From assembly GCA_041739085.1 (NCBI GenBank), contig JBGSON010000014.1, positions 1 to 64,000 on the forward strand: a stretch of 64,000 nt of DNA. The letters are read 5' to 3'. The number at the start of each line of letters is the position of its first letter. Within the stretch, counting starts at the first letter, position 1. Made by a program: the position numbers and the translations under genes. Below, in pieces: positions 16,631 through 26,608 of this stretch. Source of the stretch: JBGSON01 sp041739085 (GTDB lineage: Bacteria > Patescibacteriota > Gracilibacteria > CAIRYL01). The notes under the pieces are model-generated. The model worked only from the letters and a program-made list of their open reading frames with translations, was not told where the DNA came from and did not search any database.

Positions 16631-19600
16631 ATGGAGGACTCACGAGATACTCATCCGATTGATACTGATGCAGAGAGAAACGGGGAAATAATTCCGTCGC
16701 CGGAACGATTACCGGAGCTGGTCATCAAGGACCACCTCCTAAAAACGGAACAGGAGTTCACGGGAGAAGCGGTGAAATTACAGGCATGCGACACCTCCTC
16801 CTCTGTTGCCGTTTTTGAAACGCTCGAGAATTATTTTCGCGCATGGCGGAGGAAACTCCTCATGCGGAATTATCTCAACCGGCAGCATGGCAATATGCGT
16901 GAAGCGACTCCGGAGGGAATGATTCGTTACGTCGAGGAGGCAGGAAATAATACTGATCGATATTGTGGCTATCGCGGCATCCCCGGGGATGATTTTTTCC
17001 GCGTAGAAATGTTCCCGGCCATCGCAGAACTCGCGGAAACTCCGGAAGATCTTCTGAGGATCGGGAAGGACGCGATTGAGATTCTCAGACTTCTCATGGT
17101 GGGAGAGCTCTCCTATACCACCCACAGCACGACGGACAATCTCCTCTATAAATTCTTCCGAAACACTGGCGTTCCCACAGGATATTCCTGGAATGATGCG
17201 ACAGGACAATTTCGGCATTATTATGCACATTACGAAGCTTCTTTTACCAAAGCAGTCGCGATCCATCAGGGATGGGAATGCGATCGCCATTACGGGGGCA
17301 GTGATTATACGAATTCCAGAGATGAGATCGATCGGACATTTGTTCCCGTCTATGAAGCGATTCCGGAAAGATGGAGAGATGATGTGTTTGATATTTTTGT
17401 GAAATTTGGAGGCCATCATCATGCGCACCTCTATCTGAAGAAAATCCCCGGAGAAGTAAAATATTTCGTCGATCACGAAAAGGAACACCTCCTCCCCTAT
17501 TACTTCCGGCTTCTCCGTTCCACATCGCCCCAGCATGATCTGGAGAATGATGGCGCCATCCTTTTTGATCTTGATCCGCTCGGACAAGAACTGGAAGCGC
17601 TTCACGGTTATACCGCGCACAGGGAAGAATCACTGGAGTTTGCCGCAGCGGTCATCGGGTGTTATGAATCGTTCGGAAACCGGCACTGGGGAAATGACAA
17701 AAACTTTTCGTTCATAGCCCCGTCGGAGGAAGATAAACAAGAAATGCGCCATGTCGGGTATTTTAATATTCCACGGATCATTGCGTCCCTTGAGAATGAC
17801 GGATACTCTCCTGAGGAAATTCGCGATATCCTCGCGCTTCCGGAAAAGTATTCCTGGCTGAAGCATGCCATCTTCCATATTATTGAACACTACGCAGAAA
17901 TCGATTCGGGATTATTTCCCGGAGGAGTTTTTGCACTTCTTTCCTATCTCGAAAATTTCCGATCGGCAGAACGCGGGGCGTATAATTTCGTGCAAACCGT
18001 TACTGAGAAAAAACTCCCTGCGTCCGGCCTTGATGAATATCTCGCAGTCGGGACAGAACTGATTCAAAGGCTCGGGAAAAGTGCTAATGATTACTTTGAC
18101 CTCCGTTCCTCCGCCTTATTCAGCGTGAAACTCCTCGATCTCCTCCGCAACCCCGGAGTGTTCCGGGATGCGGTGCTTTCGGGATCAACACTCGCGGAAA
18201 GTTATCCGTTTCCAGAAGACGGCATGAGCGGAGACGGGAGATCGACCATACTCGGTGCGTTTTTCGAGCATTACGGCGATCCGCAGTTCGAACGTTTTCT
18301 CGAAGGATACCGCATCATCATCGCGCGGGCTCATCGGAAAAAGCTGGAACCGAAAGATCCGGAAGATCGTTCCACGCGGGATGAATACCATCTCAGGCGG
18401 GATTTCGGAGAAGCGATCGGTCATTATTCAAGAGTTCAATATCATTTCACGAGAGGAAACCGGAATATCGGCGATGAAAAATCACTTCCGGATATTCCAT
18501 ATGAAGACGCTTCCCGGATCTGCCTCTTTTTCATTTTTGACAGCAAGACGCACTACATGGACCTCTTCCAGCGTTTTGGAGAACTGGTGCACGACGGAAT
18601 AGACCACCGGATTTCAGCCGCACTTGCTGTCTCTCTTACGGATCCGGAGAGGGCATCCTTCCCTGAAATTGAAGGCGTTGAATTCCCCCTGCCGAAGGAA
18701 AAAGCGATGAAGCTATTCGGAGCGATCGTGGAATCGAGGAAAACGGTGACGAGGATCCTCCATGCGGAACGGATGGGGCCGGAACGCGCACTGGAAGCAT
18801 GTAAACATACGCGTTCCTTCATGCGGCCGCCAAAGGAGCGATGGGGATATGACGAAATCATGACCCTCCGAAAGGAGCTCGAGAGACTGGAAGAACTGGA
18901 GGCAGATCCGGAAATAAAGGTACAAATAAATATGGAAAGATTTAAAGCGCTCATCCGTGAAGCGATCAATTTCGGGACTCTGCAAAGGATGATGAATATC
19001 GGACTGAGTCAGGTGAACCTCGATGTCCATGAGACCCCGTTCATGAGAGACTCCAATCCGTATACCCAGATGATCACCGCGGCGGTTTCGCTTTTCGCCG
19101 CAGCGGGAGTGACGGAGATCCCGGGCGTTTCGGAAGGACTGGAAGAGCTTCCATTGCAGAATCCGCTCCTTTCTTCCACACCATCAAAAGAAGAGGAAGA
19201 TGCCCGTCTCGCGCTTGTTTTGAAGGATCCGAAATTTGAATCTGCACTCCGAAGAAATATTCACTGTGCGCTTCCGCGAGTGGAACGAATGATCCTTCAG
19301 GCGAGAATGGCAATGCCGGGGCTCATGCCCGTGGGAGGGAAGATCCACACGACGACACCCATGAACAGCGATGTCCTCACCGGGATCCGGAATATTTTCG
19401 GACTGGAGAGTACTCCATTCCAGCTCATCCACGCGAATGATTCCCTCCTCCTCCCTCCGATGCCGAGTGCACTCGAACTCCAGCTCCTCATCCATATTCT
19501 GGAAAAATGCGGAGTCATTCATTCTGAAAGACCCGAGCTTCAGGTTGCGGTGGGAGACAGATTGCATGAAGATCTTGCCGCTCAGGTCGGATCAGCCGTT

Positions 19601-20146
19601 CTTCTCGGAACGAGCAGGGGGATCGTGTATCCGGATAACGCATTTGCCACGACGCACGACGAGCAAACGGGAACCCGCATCATGGCGTACGATGCCGGAG
19701 TGAGAAGAAGCGGCATGCCGTACGATGTTGCCGGAGCAGAGGGGAGAACCGACATGCTGGGACGGAGACATTACGGAGACATTGGCATTTATCAGCTTCT
19801 CGGGACCCTTGCCGTCCACGAACAGAGAGGCGAAAGATTTGCTCCGCTCATGAGGAGATTTTCCCGTGGGTTTCACGATGTTCTGTCATGTCATGGACTC
19901 AGGAATTCTCTTCATGCATCCGCTTGGATTTTTGATCCGACAAAAAACGGAGATGATCCCGTGAGACATGCTGAGATGGTAAATCGATTCGGGAACGCCT
20001 GGATGGAATCCATGAATGAGCCGGGATTCGGGATCATCGGAGACGTGAGAAGGCTCATCGAACTCGCATCTCACGAAGTGAGAGCGCAGAGGGAAGATGT
20101 TATCGCGGCAAAACCGGACGAATACGAAGCATTCCTCCGGTATTGA
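16631..20146 (+). CDS. Giant unknown protein, paralog 1
   Basis: 1171 residues from the ATG at 16631; the open frame extends upstream to 16460, but that part contains the promoter. No known family. Residues 1-880 are mostly helical, soluble-looking and charged. From about residue 890 to 1070 lies a strongly conserved domain shared with the minus-strand gene 21331-25374: MPVGGKIH, FQLIHANDSLLLPPMPSA, PELQV, FATTHDEQTGTRIMAYDAG and GRTDMLGRRH. The conserved His, Asn, Asp and Arg residues look like a catalytic or ligand site rather than a structural repeat. No signal peptide or clear membrane helix. It converges with the proline-rich protein gene (stops 20146 and 20169). Confidence 0.7.
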   Translation: MEDSRDTHPIDTDAERNGEIIPSPERLPELVIKDHLLKTEQEFTGEAVKLQACDTSSSVAVFETLENYFRAWRRKLLMRNYLNRQHGNMREATPEGMIRYVEEAGNNTDRYCGYRGIPGDDFFRVEMFPAIAELAETPEDLLRIGKDAIEILRLLMVGELSYTTHSTTDNLLYKFFRNTGVPTGYSWNDATGQFRHYYAHYEASFTKAVAIHQGWECDRHYGGSDYTNSRDEIDRTFVPVYEAIPERWRDDVFDIFVKFGGHHHAHLYLKKIPGEVKYFVDHEKEHLLPYYFRLLRSTSPQHDLENDGAILFDLDPLGQELEALHGYTAHREESLEFAAAVIGCYESFGNRHWGNDKNFSFIAPSEEDKQEMRHVGYFNIPRIIASLENDGYSPEEIRDILALPEKYSWLKHAIFHIIEHYAEIDSGLFPGGVFALLSYLENFRSAERGAYNFVQTVTEKKLPASGLDEYLAVGTELIQRLGKSANDYFDLRSSALFSVKLLDLLRNPGVFRDAVLSGSTLAESYPFPEDGMSGDGRSTILGAFFEHYGDPQFERFLEGYRIIIARAHRKKLEPKDPEDRSTRDEYHLRRDFGEAIGHYSRVQYHFTRGNRNIGDEKSLPDIPYEDASRICLFFIFDSKTHYMDLFQRFGELVHDGIDHRISAALAVSLTDPERASFPEIEGVEFPLPKEKAMKLFGAIVESRKTVTRILHAERMGPERALEACKHTRSFMRPPKERWGYDEIMTLRKELERLEELEADPEIKVQINMERFKALIREAINFGTLQRMMNIGLSQVNLDVHETPFMRDSNPYTQMITAAVSLFAAAGVTEIPGVSEGLEELPLQNPLLSSTPSKEEEDARLALVLKDPKFESALRRNIHCALPRVERMILQARMAMPGLMPVGGKIHTTTPMNSDVLTGIRNIFGLESTPFQLIHANDSLLLPPMPSALELQLLIHILEKCGVIHSERPELQVAVGDRLHEDLAAQVGSAVLLGTSRGIVYPDNAFATTHDEQTGTRIMAYDAGVRRSGMPYDVAGAEGRTDMLGRRHYGDIGIYQLLGTLAVHEQRGERFAPLMRRFSRGFHDVLSCHGLRNSLHASAWIFDPTKNGDDPVRHAEMVNRFGNAWMESMNEPGFGIIGDVRRLIELASHEVRAQREDVIAAKPDEYEAFLRY

Positions 20147-20168
20147 TTTAATACAGATCTGTGCAATC

Positions 20169-21308
20169 TTATCGGCTCATGAATTCCGGGAGGATCTTTC
20201 TCGCTTCTTCCTCACCGAAGAGTTCCGTGAGGCGTTGTCTCAACTGAGAGATAGCAATTCCTTTGTTCGGTCCCGAGAGATCCTCAATCGGTGTCCCCAT
20301 TTTTTGACTTACGGCCATGAGGAGACCATTCTGAAATTTTCTTCGGGCTGCATCTTTCGCAGCATTCGTATGTTTTGTCTTATGCCGAGGTTCTTCCGCT
20401 TTTGCCTGCGAGAGAAGTGCTGCGATTTCCGCTCTCATCTCGCCTGATATGGCGCCCCTCAATCCAAGGAATCCCTTAACTCTTTCCTTCCACCCGAGCG
20501 GTTTTACGTCAGGTGCTACGGCTACGGGAGGTGCGGAGGGAGAAACTTCCTCTTTTACGACTGAAGTCGAAGGAGCAAGCGCAAAAAAATCCATATTCTG
20601 TATTCGCTCCGCTTCTTCTCTTCTTCTCCTCTTTTTTTCCGCTCTCTGTTGCGCTTCTGATTGTTTTCCCTGCCCGCTCGTATGTCGCGGCTTTGTCCAC
20701 AGTGTCGATGAAACAGAGGGTTTTGCTGTATCCGGTGGAGTTGGAGGCGTAACTCCTTTCGGCTTCAGTTGTTCGACCGGTTTTTCCGCTGCAGGAGCCG
20801 GAAGAGTTGTTCTTTCCGGTTCGTGCGCCTTTGGAGGAGTCGCATCCACCACCACTCCGTCCACCGTTCTGGTTTCAACGGGTAATGTCTTTGGGGAAGG
20901 CGTCTTCGTTTCCGATGTTCTCTGCGGCTTCGGAGCCGGGACCGTGGCTTCATGAGGAGCATTTCCCGCGAGTTTTCCTTCCACTTTCGGAGTACCGGCT
21001 CTTTCGTCTATTTCCTCACGCCGATGATCTACCAGCGGGAGCGCCAAGAGTGATCCTGCGGCTCTGCCGATGTGCTCTGCAGTTACTTCGATGACGACGT
21101 CTCCATCTCCATCGCCATCATCCTCTTCTCCAAGATCTAAACCTCTTTCTTCCATTTCATCTCCGAGGAAATCGAGTTCATCACCGCTACCGGCGTCTTC
21201 ACGGGAGAGCTCGGCAGGCGGGAGCGCTTTTGGTCCCTCTCGTTCCGGGAATCGCGGGAGAGTCGCTTCCCGTGCTCCGCTTCCGACATGTCGATGGGTT
21301 TCACACAT
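20169..21308 (-). CDS. Low-complexity proline/acid-rich protein between the giant paralogs
   Basis: 380 residues from the ATG at 21308; an in-frame start at 21359 would overlap the upstream giant gene by 29 bp. An acidic stretch (GDELDFLGDEMEERG, then EEDDGDGDGD) is followed by a long proline-, threonine- and lysine-rich segment (about residues 100-215, e.g. KPQRTSETKTPSPKT), a basic coiled region (QQRAEKKRRRREEAERIQ), and a compact C-terminal domain of about 110 residues (GWKERVKGFLGLRGAISGEM, then AISQLRQRLTELFGEEEAR). It follows giant paralog 2 by 22 bp, so it is probably translated from the same mRNA. A tethering or linker role is a guess; function unknown. Confidence 0.6.
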   Translation of the reverse strand: MCETHRHVGSGAREATLPRFPEREGPKALPPAELSREDAGSGDELDFLGDEMEERGLDLGEEDDGDGDGDVVIEVTAEHIGRAAGSLLALPLVDHRREEIDERAGTPKVEGKLAGNAPHEATVPAPKPQRTSETKTPSPKTLPVETRTVDGVVVDATPPKAHEPERTTLPAPAAEKPVEQLKPKGVTPPTPPDTAKPSVSSTLWTKPRHTSGQGKQSEAQQRAEKKRRRREEAERIQNMDFFALAPSTSVVKEEVSPSAPPVAVAPDVKPLGWKERVKGFLGLRGAISGEMRAEIAALLSQAKAEEPRHKTKHTNAAKDAARRKFQNGLLMAVSQKMGTPIEDLSGPNKGIAISQLRQRLTELFGEEEARKILPEFMSR

Positions 21309-21330
21309 AGTTTTTGGGAAAAATGAAAAA

Positions 21331-24300
21331 TCAATGAACGGCCTCACGGCTTGCTTCATTTCTGTATTTATTTTCCAGTAAGCTTTCTTGGACTACTCTA
21401 ACACTTTCTCTGAGCCAGTCAAATAATTTCCGGGCTTCGAAAATGATCCCCTGTTCTTCCCCTGTTTCGCTGTACCGGTCAGCACAGGCGAAATACGCAT
21501 CCGTGCAAACTCTTACATTTTCATAATGCCTTTTTCCTGCTCCGGTGGTGCTATTTCCATTACCGCAAATCCAGTTTTCATCCAGGACTTGTTCCATTCC
21601 ATATTTTCGAAGGATCTGAAGATATCTCTTTTTGAATTCTTCGGCGAAGTCTCCAAATGGACCACCGTATTTTTCCTGCGCGAGAACGGAATGAAGGAGC
21701 TGAAAAAGCTTCATATCATTCGGATGTCTCCGCCCGAGCATATCTGTTCTTCCGGAAAATCCATTCGTGTTGGGGAGGCGCGCATTTTGAGCTCCTGCGT
21801 CGTACGCCATCATGCGCGCTCCGGTAGATGCGTCATGAGTAGTAGAGAACGCTTTTTCGTCATATTCAACGCCTCTTTCTGTCGCAAGGAGAATGGCACT
21901 CCCGAGTATCCCAGCTTGATACGGATCGAGTCTTCCGACTCCGCTCACCTGGAGTTCCGGGAATTCGCTGTCGATAACGCCGCTCGCGTCGAGGACGTAT
22001 AAAATAGACTGCAGTTCTTCCGCACTCGGCATCGGAGGAAGGAGGAGGGATGTATTGGCGTGAATCAATCGGAATGAGGTCTGACCAAACTGGAAAAGTC
22101 CCCGGAACATCTCAAAATGCTCAGTCTCAATGGGATGGAGCACATGGATTTTTCCTCCCACCGGGAGTAGTCCGATGGCATTGTCCCGCCACATCTCAAT
22201 CGTTTTCCTCGCCAGCGGGATCGCTTTTTTGCACGCGCTTCTGAAGTCCGAATCGGTGGGCTGAAGGTGTTTTACGGAAATGCCCGCGGGAACGAGTGAA
22301 CGTCTTCCTCCTCTCCTCACTTCCACAGCTTTCGGATTGCTCTGGATCGACTCTTCTCTCAGCGCCACTATTGCGGGACGCGATGAGGTTTCCGGTTTCT
22401 GCTCAATGGTGAGTGTCCCGAGAAGCGTTGTTATGGAGAGAGAGGTCGATGTGGCGGATGCAAGCTCCTGATTCTCTCTTGAGTCATTTCCTCTCCCGAT
22501 ATCATCCAGGAATTTCTGGAATTCGCCTTCTGTCCTCAGGGAGCGGATTGTGTTCCATACTTGAACATAACCGTATATCCCGAGATGCGCCTCAAAAATC
22601 CGGTCGAGTGCATCGTCTGTTAAAAACAGAATCCCCTTGATTCCCTCAGTCAGGATATCTTTTTCCCTTGCGATTGCGGACACCCATTCCTGCAACGTGT
22701 CTCCGCCATTCTCCCGTTGAGAACGAAGCTTCTGCATCATGCTCCATTCGAGTGTTTTTATCTCCTCGATGCAGGTTGAGACGGCAAGGAGGGTTAAAAA
22801 GAACTCTTTGATCCGGGACTGAAAATTTCCGATGAGAAACGGATGCTGAAGGCTTTCGCGAAAAGCCCGGACATTGATGATGCCGAGATCCTGAAATTCC
22901 GCAATCATTCGGAGACTGTCCGAATACTCCTGTTCACCGAAAAGAGTTTCTCCCATATTTATTTCCGGACCTTTTCCTGTTTTCCAGAGGACGAGATGAC
23001 AGGAAAGGGGGAGGGATATCTCATCGCACGTGAGAATTCCGGTTGTTACGAGGAGGTGGAGGGCGACGATGTAATCCATCTGAGAGGAGACGAATTCAAA
23101 CCGCTTCTGCCATTTCTCTTCTGTCGGTTCCATATACTCTCTTTCTATATCATGCTGAAGGTATGCTTCTTCTGATTCGCTCCAGCCCACTTTCGTTTCT
23201 TCGTCCGCATCATCTTTCCAGGAATCATCTTCAAATTCTTCCGGATGAGCTTTCCGATATTCCTCATTTTCTTTTCGCTGTGCAATTTTTCTCTCCCGAA
23301 CACGCGTTTCGCACTCCTTTTTGAATTCCTCACCTGGTTCTTCCGTCATCCAGTCAAACAGCCCCATGAGTTCTTTCCACGAAAAAAGTCCCATGATCCA
23401 GACATCGAGGAGATTGGAAATGATCATGATCCGGTCTACCGTTCTTTCCGCGTTCCTTTCCGCCTGAGCATATCTCTCATTTGGCTGACACATGAATGAA
23501 TGTTTGTACTCTGGATCAGGAATGCGGTTGAATTTCTGGAGAAAACGGAGGAATCCTTTGGGGGGACGGAAAGGATCCGGCATTTTGAGAGCAAAAACGG
23601 AAAAATAGGGTGCCGTGACTTCTTCGTCGATCCATCCGCATTCTTCCCGGACCTGCTCATAGAACTCGAGAAAGCCCAGGAGCGGCGTGATTTCTGAACT
23701 TCCTCCGGCGGGGAGTAAATTTTGTTTCGCGACAGGAAGGGCAAGGACACCGTCCAGGTTTGCGGCGAGAAGGCGACAGGTATCGGACCTCACCCTGAGT
23801 GCCGGCGGCGTTTTCGCTCTTTCCGAAAGCGGTTTTCTCAGCGGTTCGACGAGCTCTTTGAGGAGTCCGGACGTGATGGTCACTTCATCTCTTTTTTCCC
23901 TTTCCATCCTTTCTCTACCAAACGCAGCATGGACAAGGCCGTACATTCCCGGGAAATTAAAAACCGCCTCTTCCCCCTCCAGCCTACCGATAATTTCGGT
24001 CCTCGGCTTCTGCCTTTCCATGTGTTTCATGAGCATCTCCGTTGCATCCCCTCTTCTGTCCGATGGGATTTCCTGAAGAAAATCCAGGACGAATTCGAGG
24101 AGATTCGCGGCTCTCCGCGGATTTCCGATCCCGTACATTTTTGTAATGCGGGCGGTAAACTGAACTGATTCAGTTATGGAAAATCCGTCAAGTTCTGCAA
24201 GCTTATAGCCCGCAATCTGATAGGCTTCGAGGACAAACTCAAAGGCAAAAGCGGCGTGAGCCGCGATTTCTGAGACGATTTTTCTGCCCGTTTCGCTGTT

Positions 24301-25374
24301 CCCAATTTCAAGCCTCCCCTGAGTGACCCGGCTTCTTTCTTTTTTTTCATCAAATACTTTTCTCATATCCATATCCTCCTTGAACCACCACGGCTCTTTT
24401 TCTCCATGATAAATGTCAGTTATAACCTGGAGAGAATAGAGAAGCGCTTCTCTGGATTCGAGCCCCGCCTTTCTCTGATATTGAAAAAGTTCTGAGAGGC
24501 GATCGATGATGAGTCCATTCTCAAGGCATGGCGGGAGTAATGTGAAACGGCTCATGATGTCCGGATCCAGGATGAGATCCGGCGTGAGGTGTTTTGAGTT
24601 TCTCAGAAGAAAACAGGTGAGCTCAGGACTCAAGAAATCCGGGAAATGTTCCTGCGCCGCGGCTAGAAGATCCCTTCTCTTCTCATCCAATTTGTAATGT
24701 CTCGGTGGCTTCAGTGAGTGTGAAGTTGTGTTGCATACTTTCGGAGCCATGTATGCATATCCGTGTTCCGTGTACGCTGGTGGAAAATCCCCGCCGTGCT
24801 GCATCGCCATGAGCCACCCGATTGCGATTTGAGTGTGTCTCATCGCCCATTCAAACGGATGCGTTATGGTTTCATCCCGGAGATAGGGTGCGACAAATCT
24901 CGGGTAAAGCTTTGGTCCGATATGTTCTCCCGACCACTCGTCTGACTGGAATTGCGAGTAGTAGAGCCCCTCTCCGATCTGCTCTTCCGTCGGTTTTCGA
25001 CATCTCCGGATTCCGAGTGTGACGGTTGCCGCATCATCGTAAAGAGCCACCGATCCGACCCTCGTGGTATTGGCGCCACGGATTCTCCTCTCAAAACGCT
25101 CGATGATGTCTTCCGCGCTGCAATGTCTTCCGATGTTGGTGAGCATGCGGCCTTCCACTGATGCCCAGTCGTGGTTCAATGTGAATTTACTCCATTCGCA
25201 CGTGGGGAGACGAAGGTGAAGCGGATTTCTTGTATGATGAGAAGCACGAGTCAGTTCATCCTCAAGTTTGCAGTACGGGGAATTGCCAGAATGCTCTCTG
25301 ATTTTCTCCTGCGTTCTCTCTTCAACACATTCCAATTCATGTTCCCGCCATTTTGTACCAAGATCATCTTGCAC
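21331..25374 (-). CDS. Giant unknown protein, paralog 2
   Basis: 1347 residues; the frame opens at GTG 25374, and no ATG gives a better start. No known family. The bulk is helical and charged, with very acidic and basic stretches around residues 690-760. Residues ~1063-1245 carry the domain shared with the plus-strand giant gene: LLPVGGKIHVLHP, FRLIHANTSLLLPPMPSAEE, FPELQV, FSTTHDASTGARMMAYDAG and GRTDMLGRRHPND. By eye about half the residues in this block are identical, whereas the N-terminal regions are much more diverged. It is preceded by a good promoter and followed by the proline-rich gene. Cytoplasmic by appearance. Confidence 0.7.
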   Translation of the reverse strand: MQDDLGTKWREHELECVEERTQEKIREHSGNSPYCKLEDELTRASHHTRNPLHLRLPTCEWSKFTLNHDWASVEGRMLTNIGRHCSAEDIIERFERRIRGANTTRVGSVALYDDAATVTLGIRRCRKPTEEQIGEGLYYSQFQSDEWSGEHIGPKLYPRFVAPYLRDETITHPFEWAMRHTQIAIGWLMAMQHGGDFPPAYTEHGYAYMAPKVCNTTSHSLKPPRHYKLDEKRRDLLAAAQEHFPDFLSPELTCFLLRNSKHLTPDLILDPDIMSRFTLLPPCLENGLIIDRLSELFQYQRKAGLESREALLYSLQVITDIYHGEKEPWWFKEDMDMRKVFDEKKERSRVTQGRLEIGNSETGRKIVSEIAAHAAFAFEFVLEAYQIAGYKLAELDGFSITESVQFTARITKMYGIGNPRRAANLLEFVLDFLQEIPSDRRGDATEMLMKHMERQKPRTEIIGRLEGEEAVFNFPGMYGLVHAAFGRERMEREKRDEVTITSGLLKELVEPLRKPLSERAKTPPALRVRSDTCRLLAANLDGVLALPVAKQNLLPAGGSSEITPLLGFLEFYEQVREECGWIDEEVTAPYFSVFALKMPDPFRPPKGFLRFLQKFNRIPDPEYKHSFMCQPNERYAQAERNAERTVDRIMIISNLLDVWIMGLFSWKELMGLFDWMTEEPGEEFKKECETRVRERKIAQRKENEEYRKAHPEEFEDDSWKDDADEETKVGWSESEEAYLQHDIEREYMEPTEEKWQKRFEFVSSQMDYIVALHLLVTTGILTCDEISLPLSCHLVLWKTGKGPEINMGETLFGEQEYSDSLRMIAEFQDLGIINVRAFRESLQHPFLIGNFQSRIKEFFLTLLAVSTCIEEIKTLEWSMMQKLRSQRENGGDTLQEWVSAIAREKDILTEGIKGILFLTDDALDRIFEAHLGIYGYVQVWNTIRSLRTEGEFQKFLDDIGRGNDSRENQELASATSTSLSITTLLGTLTIEQKPETSSRPAIVALREESIQSNPKAVEVRRGGRRSLVPAGISVKHLQPTDSDFRSACKKAIPLARKTIEMWRDNAIGLLPVGGKIHVLHPIETEHFEMFRGLFQFGQTSFRLIHANTSLLLPPMPSAEELQSILYVLDASGVIDSEFPELQVSGVGRLDPYQAGILGSAILLATERGVEYDEKAFSTTHDASTGARMMAYDAGAQNARLPNTNGFSGRTDMLGRRHPNDMKLFQLLHSVLAQEKYGGPFGDFAEEFKKRYLQILRKYGMEQVLDENWICGNGNSTTGAGKRHYENVRVCTDAYFACADRYSETGEEQGIIFEARKLFDWLRESVRVVQESLLENKYRNEASREAVH

Positions 25375-25394
25375 GGAGAATTAAAAAGGCGGCT

Positions 25395-25422
25395 ATAATA
25401 CCATATAGTAACAATAAGTCAA
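25395..25422 (-). promoter_or_regulatory. Promoter of giant paralog 2
   Basis: On the minus strand: TTGACT (25422-25417), 16 bases, TATTAT (25400-25395), about 20 bases before the GTG at 25374. The remaining spacer up to 25744 holds no recognisable gene. Confidence 0.65.
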
Positions 25423-25744
25423 TAATCAGAAGCTTTTGTTCAGGGCTTTGTATACTGTCTCAATTCAGCGCGACCCGCTTGTCGAAAATAATATTATTCT
25501 GCAGAAATCTTAGGATCAACATACATGGTGAGTCTCATGGCGACCATGTTTCCGGCCGCCATAATGGCATTATTGAATTCACATATGAGAAAGTTTTCTT
25601 TTTCAAATGGGAATGTGGGGACTTCTGCCTCCAGGAGTGAGGAGAAGTCAAGAAACATGTAGTAAAAGGTACAATTTCTCCAGTTAATGATGAAAAAAGT
25701 TCGAAGAATAATGAGGTTGTCTGAAATAATGGAGTATAGTATTT

Positions 25745-26386
25745 ATGACGCAAAAAAACATGACTCAAAAGACTCACCATGCTCATACGTGTTGTTCGGT
25801 AGACCTCGATAATGCCGACGGTAAAACATTGAAAACAGTTCTCTATATCGCTTTCTTCATTAATTTTGGAATGTTTCTTGTAGAAGTGGTGAATGGACTC
25901 ATTGCCCATTCAAACGCGCTTCTCGCAGATTCATTGGATATGCTCGGGGACGCATTTGTCTACGCAATCAGCATCGCGGTGCTCTCAAAACACCCGTCAA
26001 TTCGCGCAAGAGGATCTTTTGTAAATGGCATTACCATGCTCCTGCTCGGACTTTTTGTCGTAGGTGAAAGCATTTTTAAAATCATCAATCCGGTCATTCC
26101 CGTTGCTGAAACAATGACGATGATCGGACTGCTCGCATTATTCGCAAATGCCACGACGTTTGCGTTACTTTTAAAACACAAAGCAAAAGACCTGACTGTG
26201 AGATCGGCATGGATCTGTTCCCGAAATGATGTGGTTGCGAATATTGGAGTCATCATTGCCGGACTATTGGTAGCGCGTTTTCACTCAATGTGGCCAGACA
26301 TCGCGGTCGGCCTGATCATAGCTTTTATGGTCGTTCGATCGTCATTGCAAATTATCAGGGAGTCGCTCGATCACATAAAACAATAA
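25745..26386 (+). CDS. CDF-type cation transporter, membrane domain only
   Basis: Cation diffusion facilitator-like efflux protein of the inner membrane. Six hydrophobic segments are visible, with the TM2 metal-site signature ALLADSLDMLGDAF and the TM5 equivalent WICSRNDVVANIGVI. In most CDF proteins TM5 has HxxxD; here it reads CxxxD, which also occurs in a known subgroup of small cation transporters. At 213 residues it lacks the C-terminal cytoplasmic metal-sensing domain of YiiP-type proteins. The N-terminus has a His/Cys cluster (THHAHTCC) that may bind metal. A second metal transporter (ZIP) lies 2.3 kb downstream. Confidence 0.8.
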   Translation: MTQKNMTQKTHHAHTCCSVDLDNADGKTLKTVLYIAFFINFGMFLVEVVNGLIAHSNALLADSLDMLGDAFVYAISIAVLSKHPSIRARGSFVNGITMLLLGLFVVGESIFKIINPVIPVAETMTMIGLLALFANATTFALLLKHKAKDLTVRSAWICSRNDVVANIGVIIAGLLVARFHSMWPDIAVGLIIAFMVVRSSLQIIRESLDHIKQ

Positions 26387-26608
26387 ATCATGTGATACAC
26401 CTGATTCTCCGCCGTAGGGAGGACGCAAGATTTCTTGTCTCTCCAGGAGAAAAATGAATAAACCGTTTTGTATTCAAATCCGCAATTGATATGATGGTAT
26501 TACCGTACGGTTTTGTCGAAGAACGATCCCTGAAGCCCGTATTCGACAGTCAGAAAAGAATTGAGACTTATTACAACGCATTGAATGAGCAGTTTTTCTT
26601 CTCCGAGA

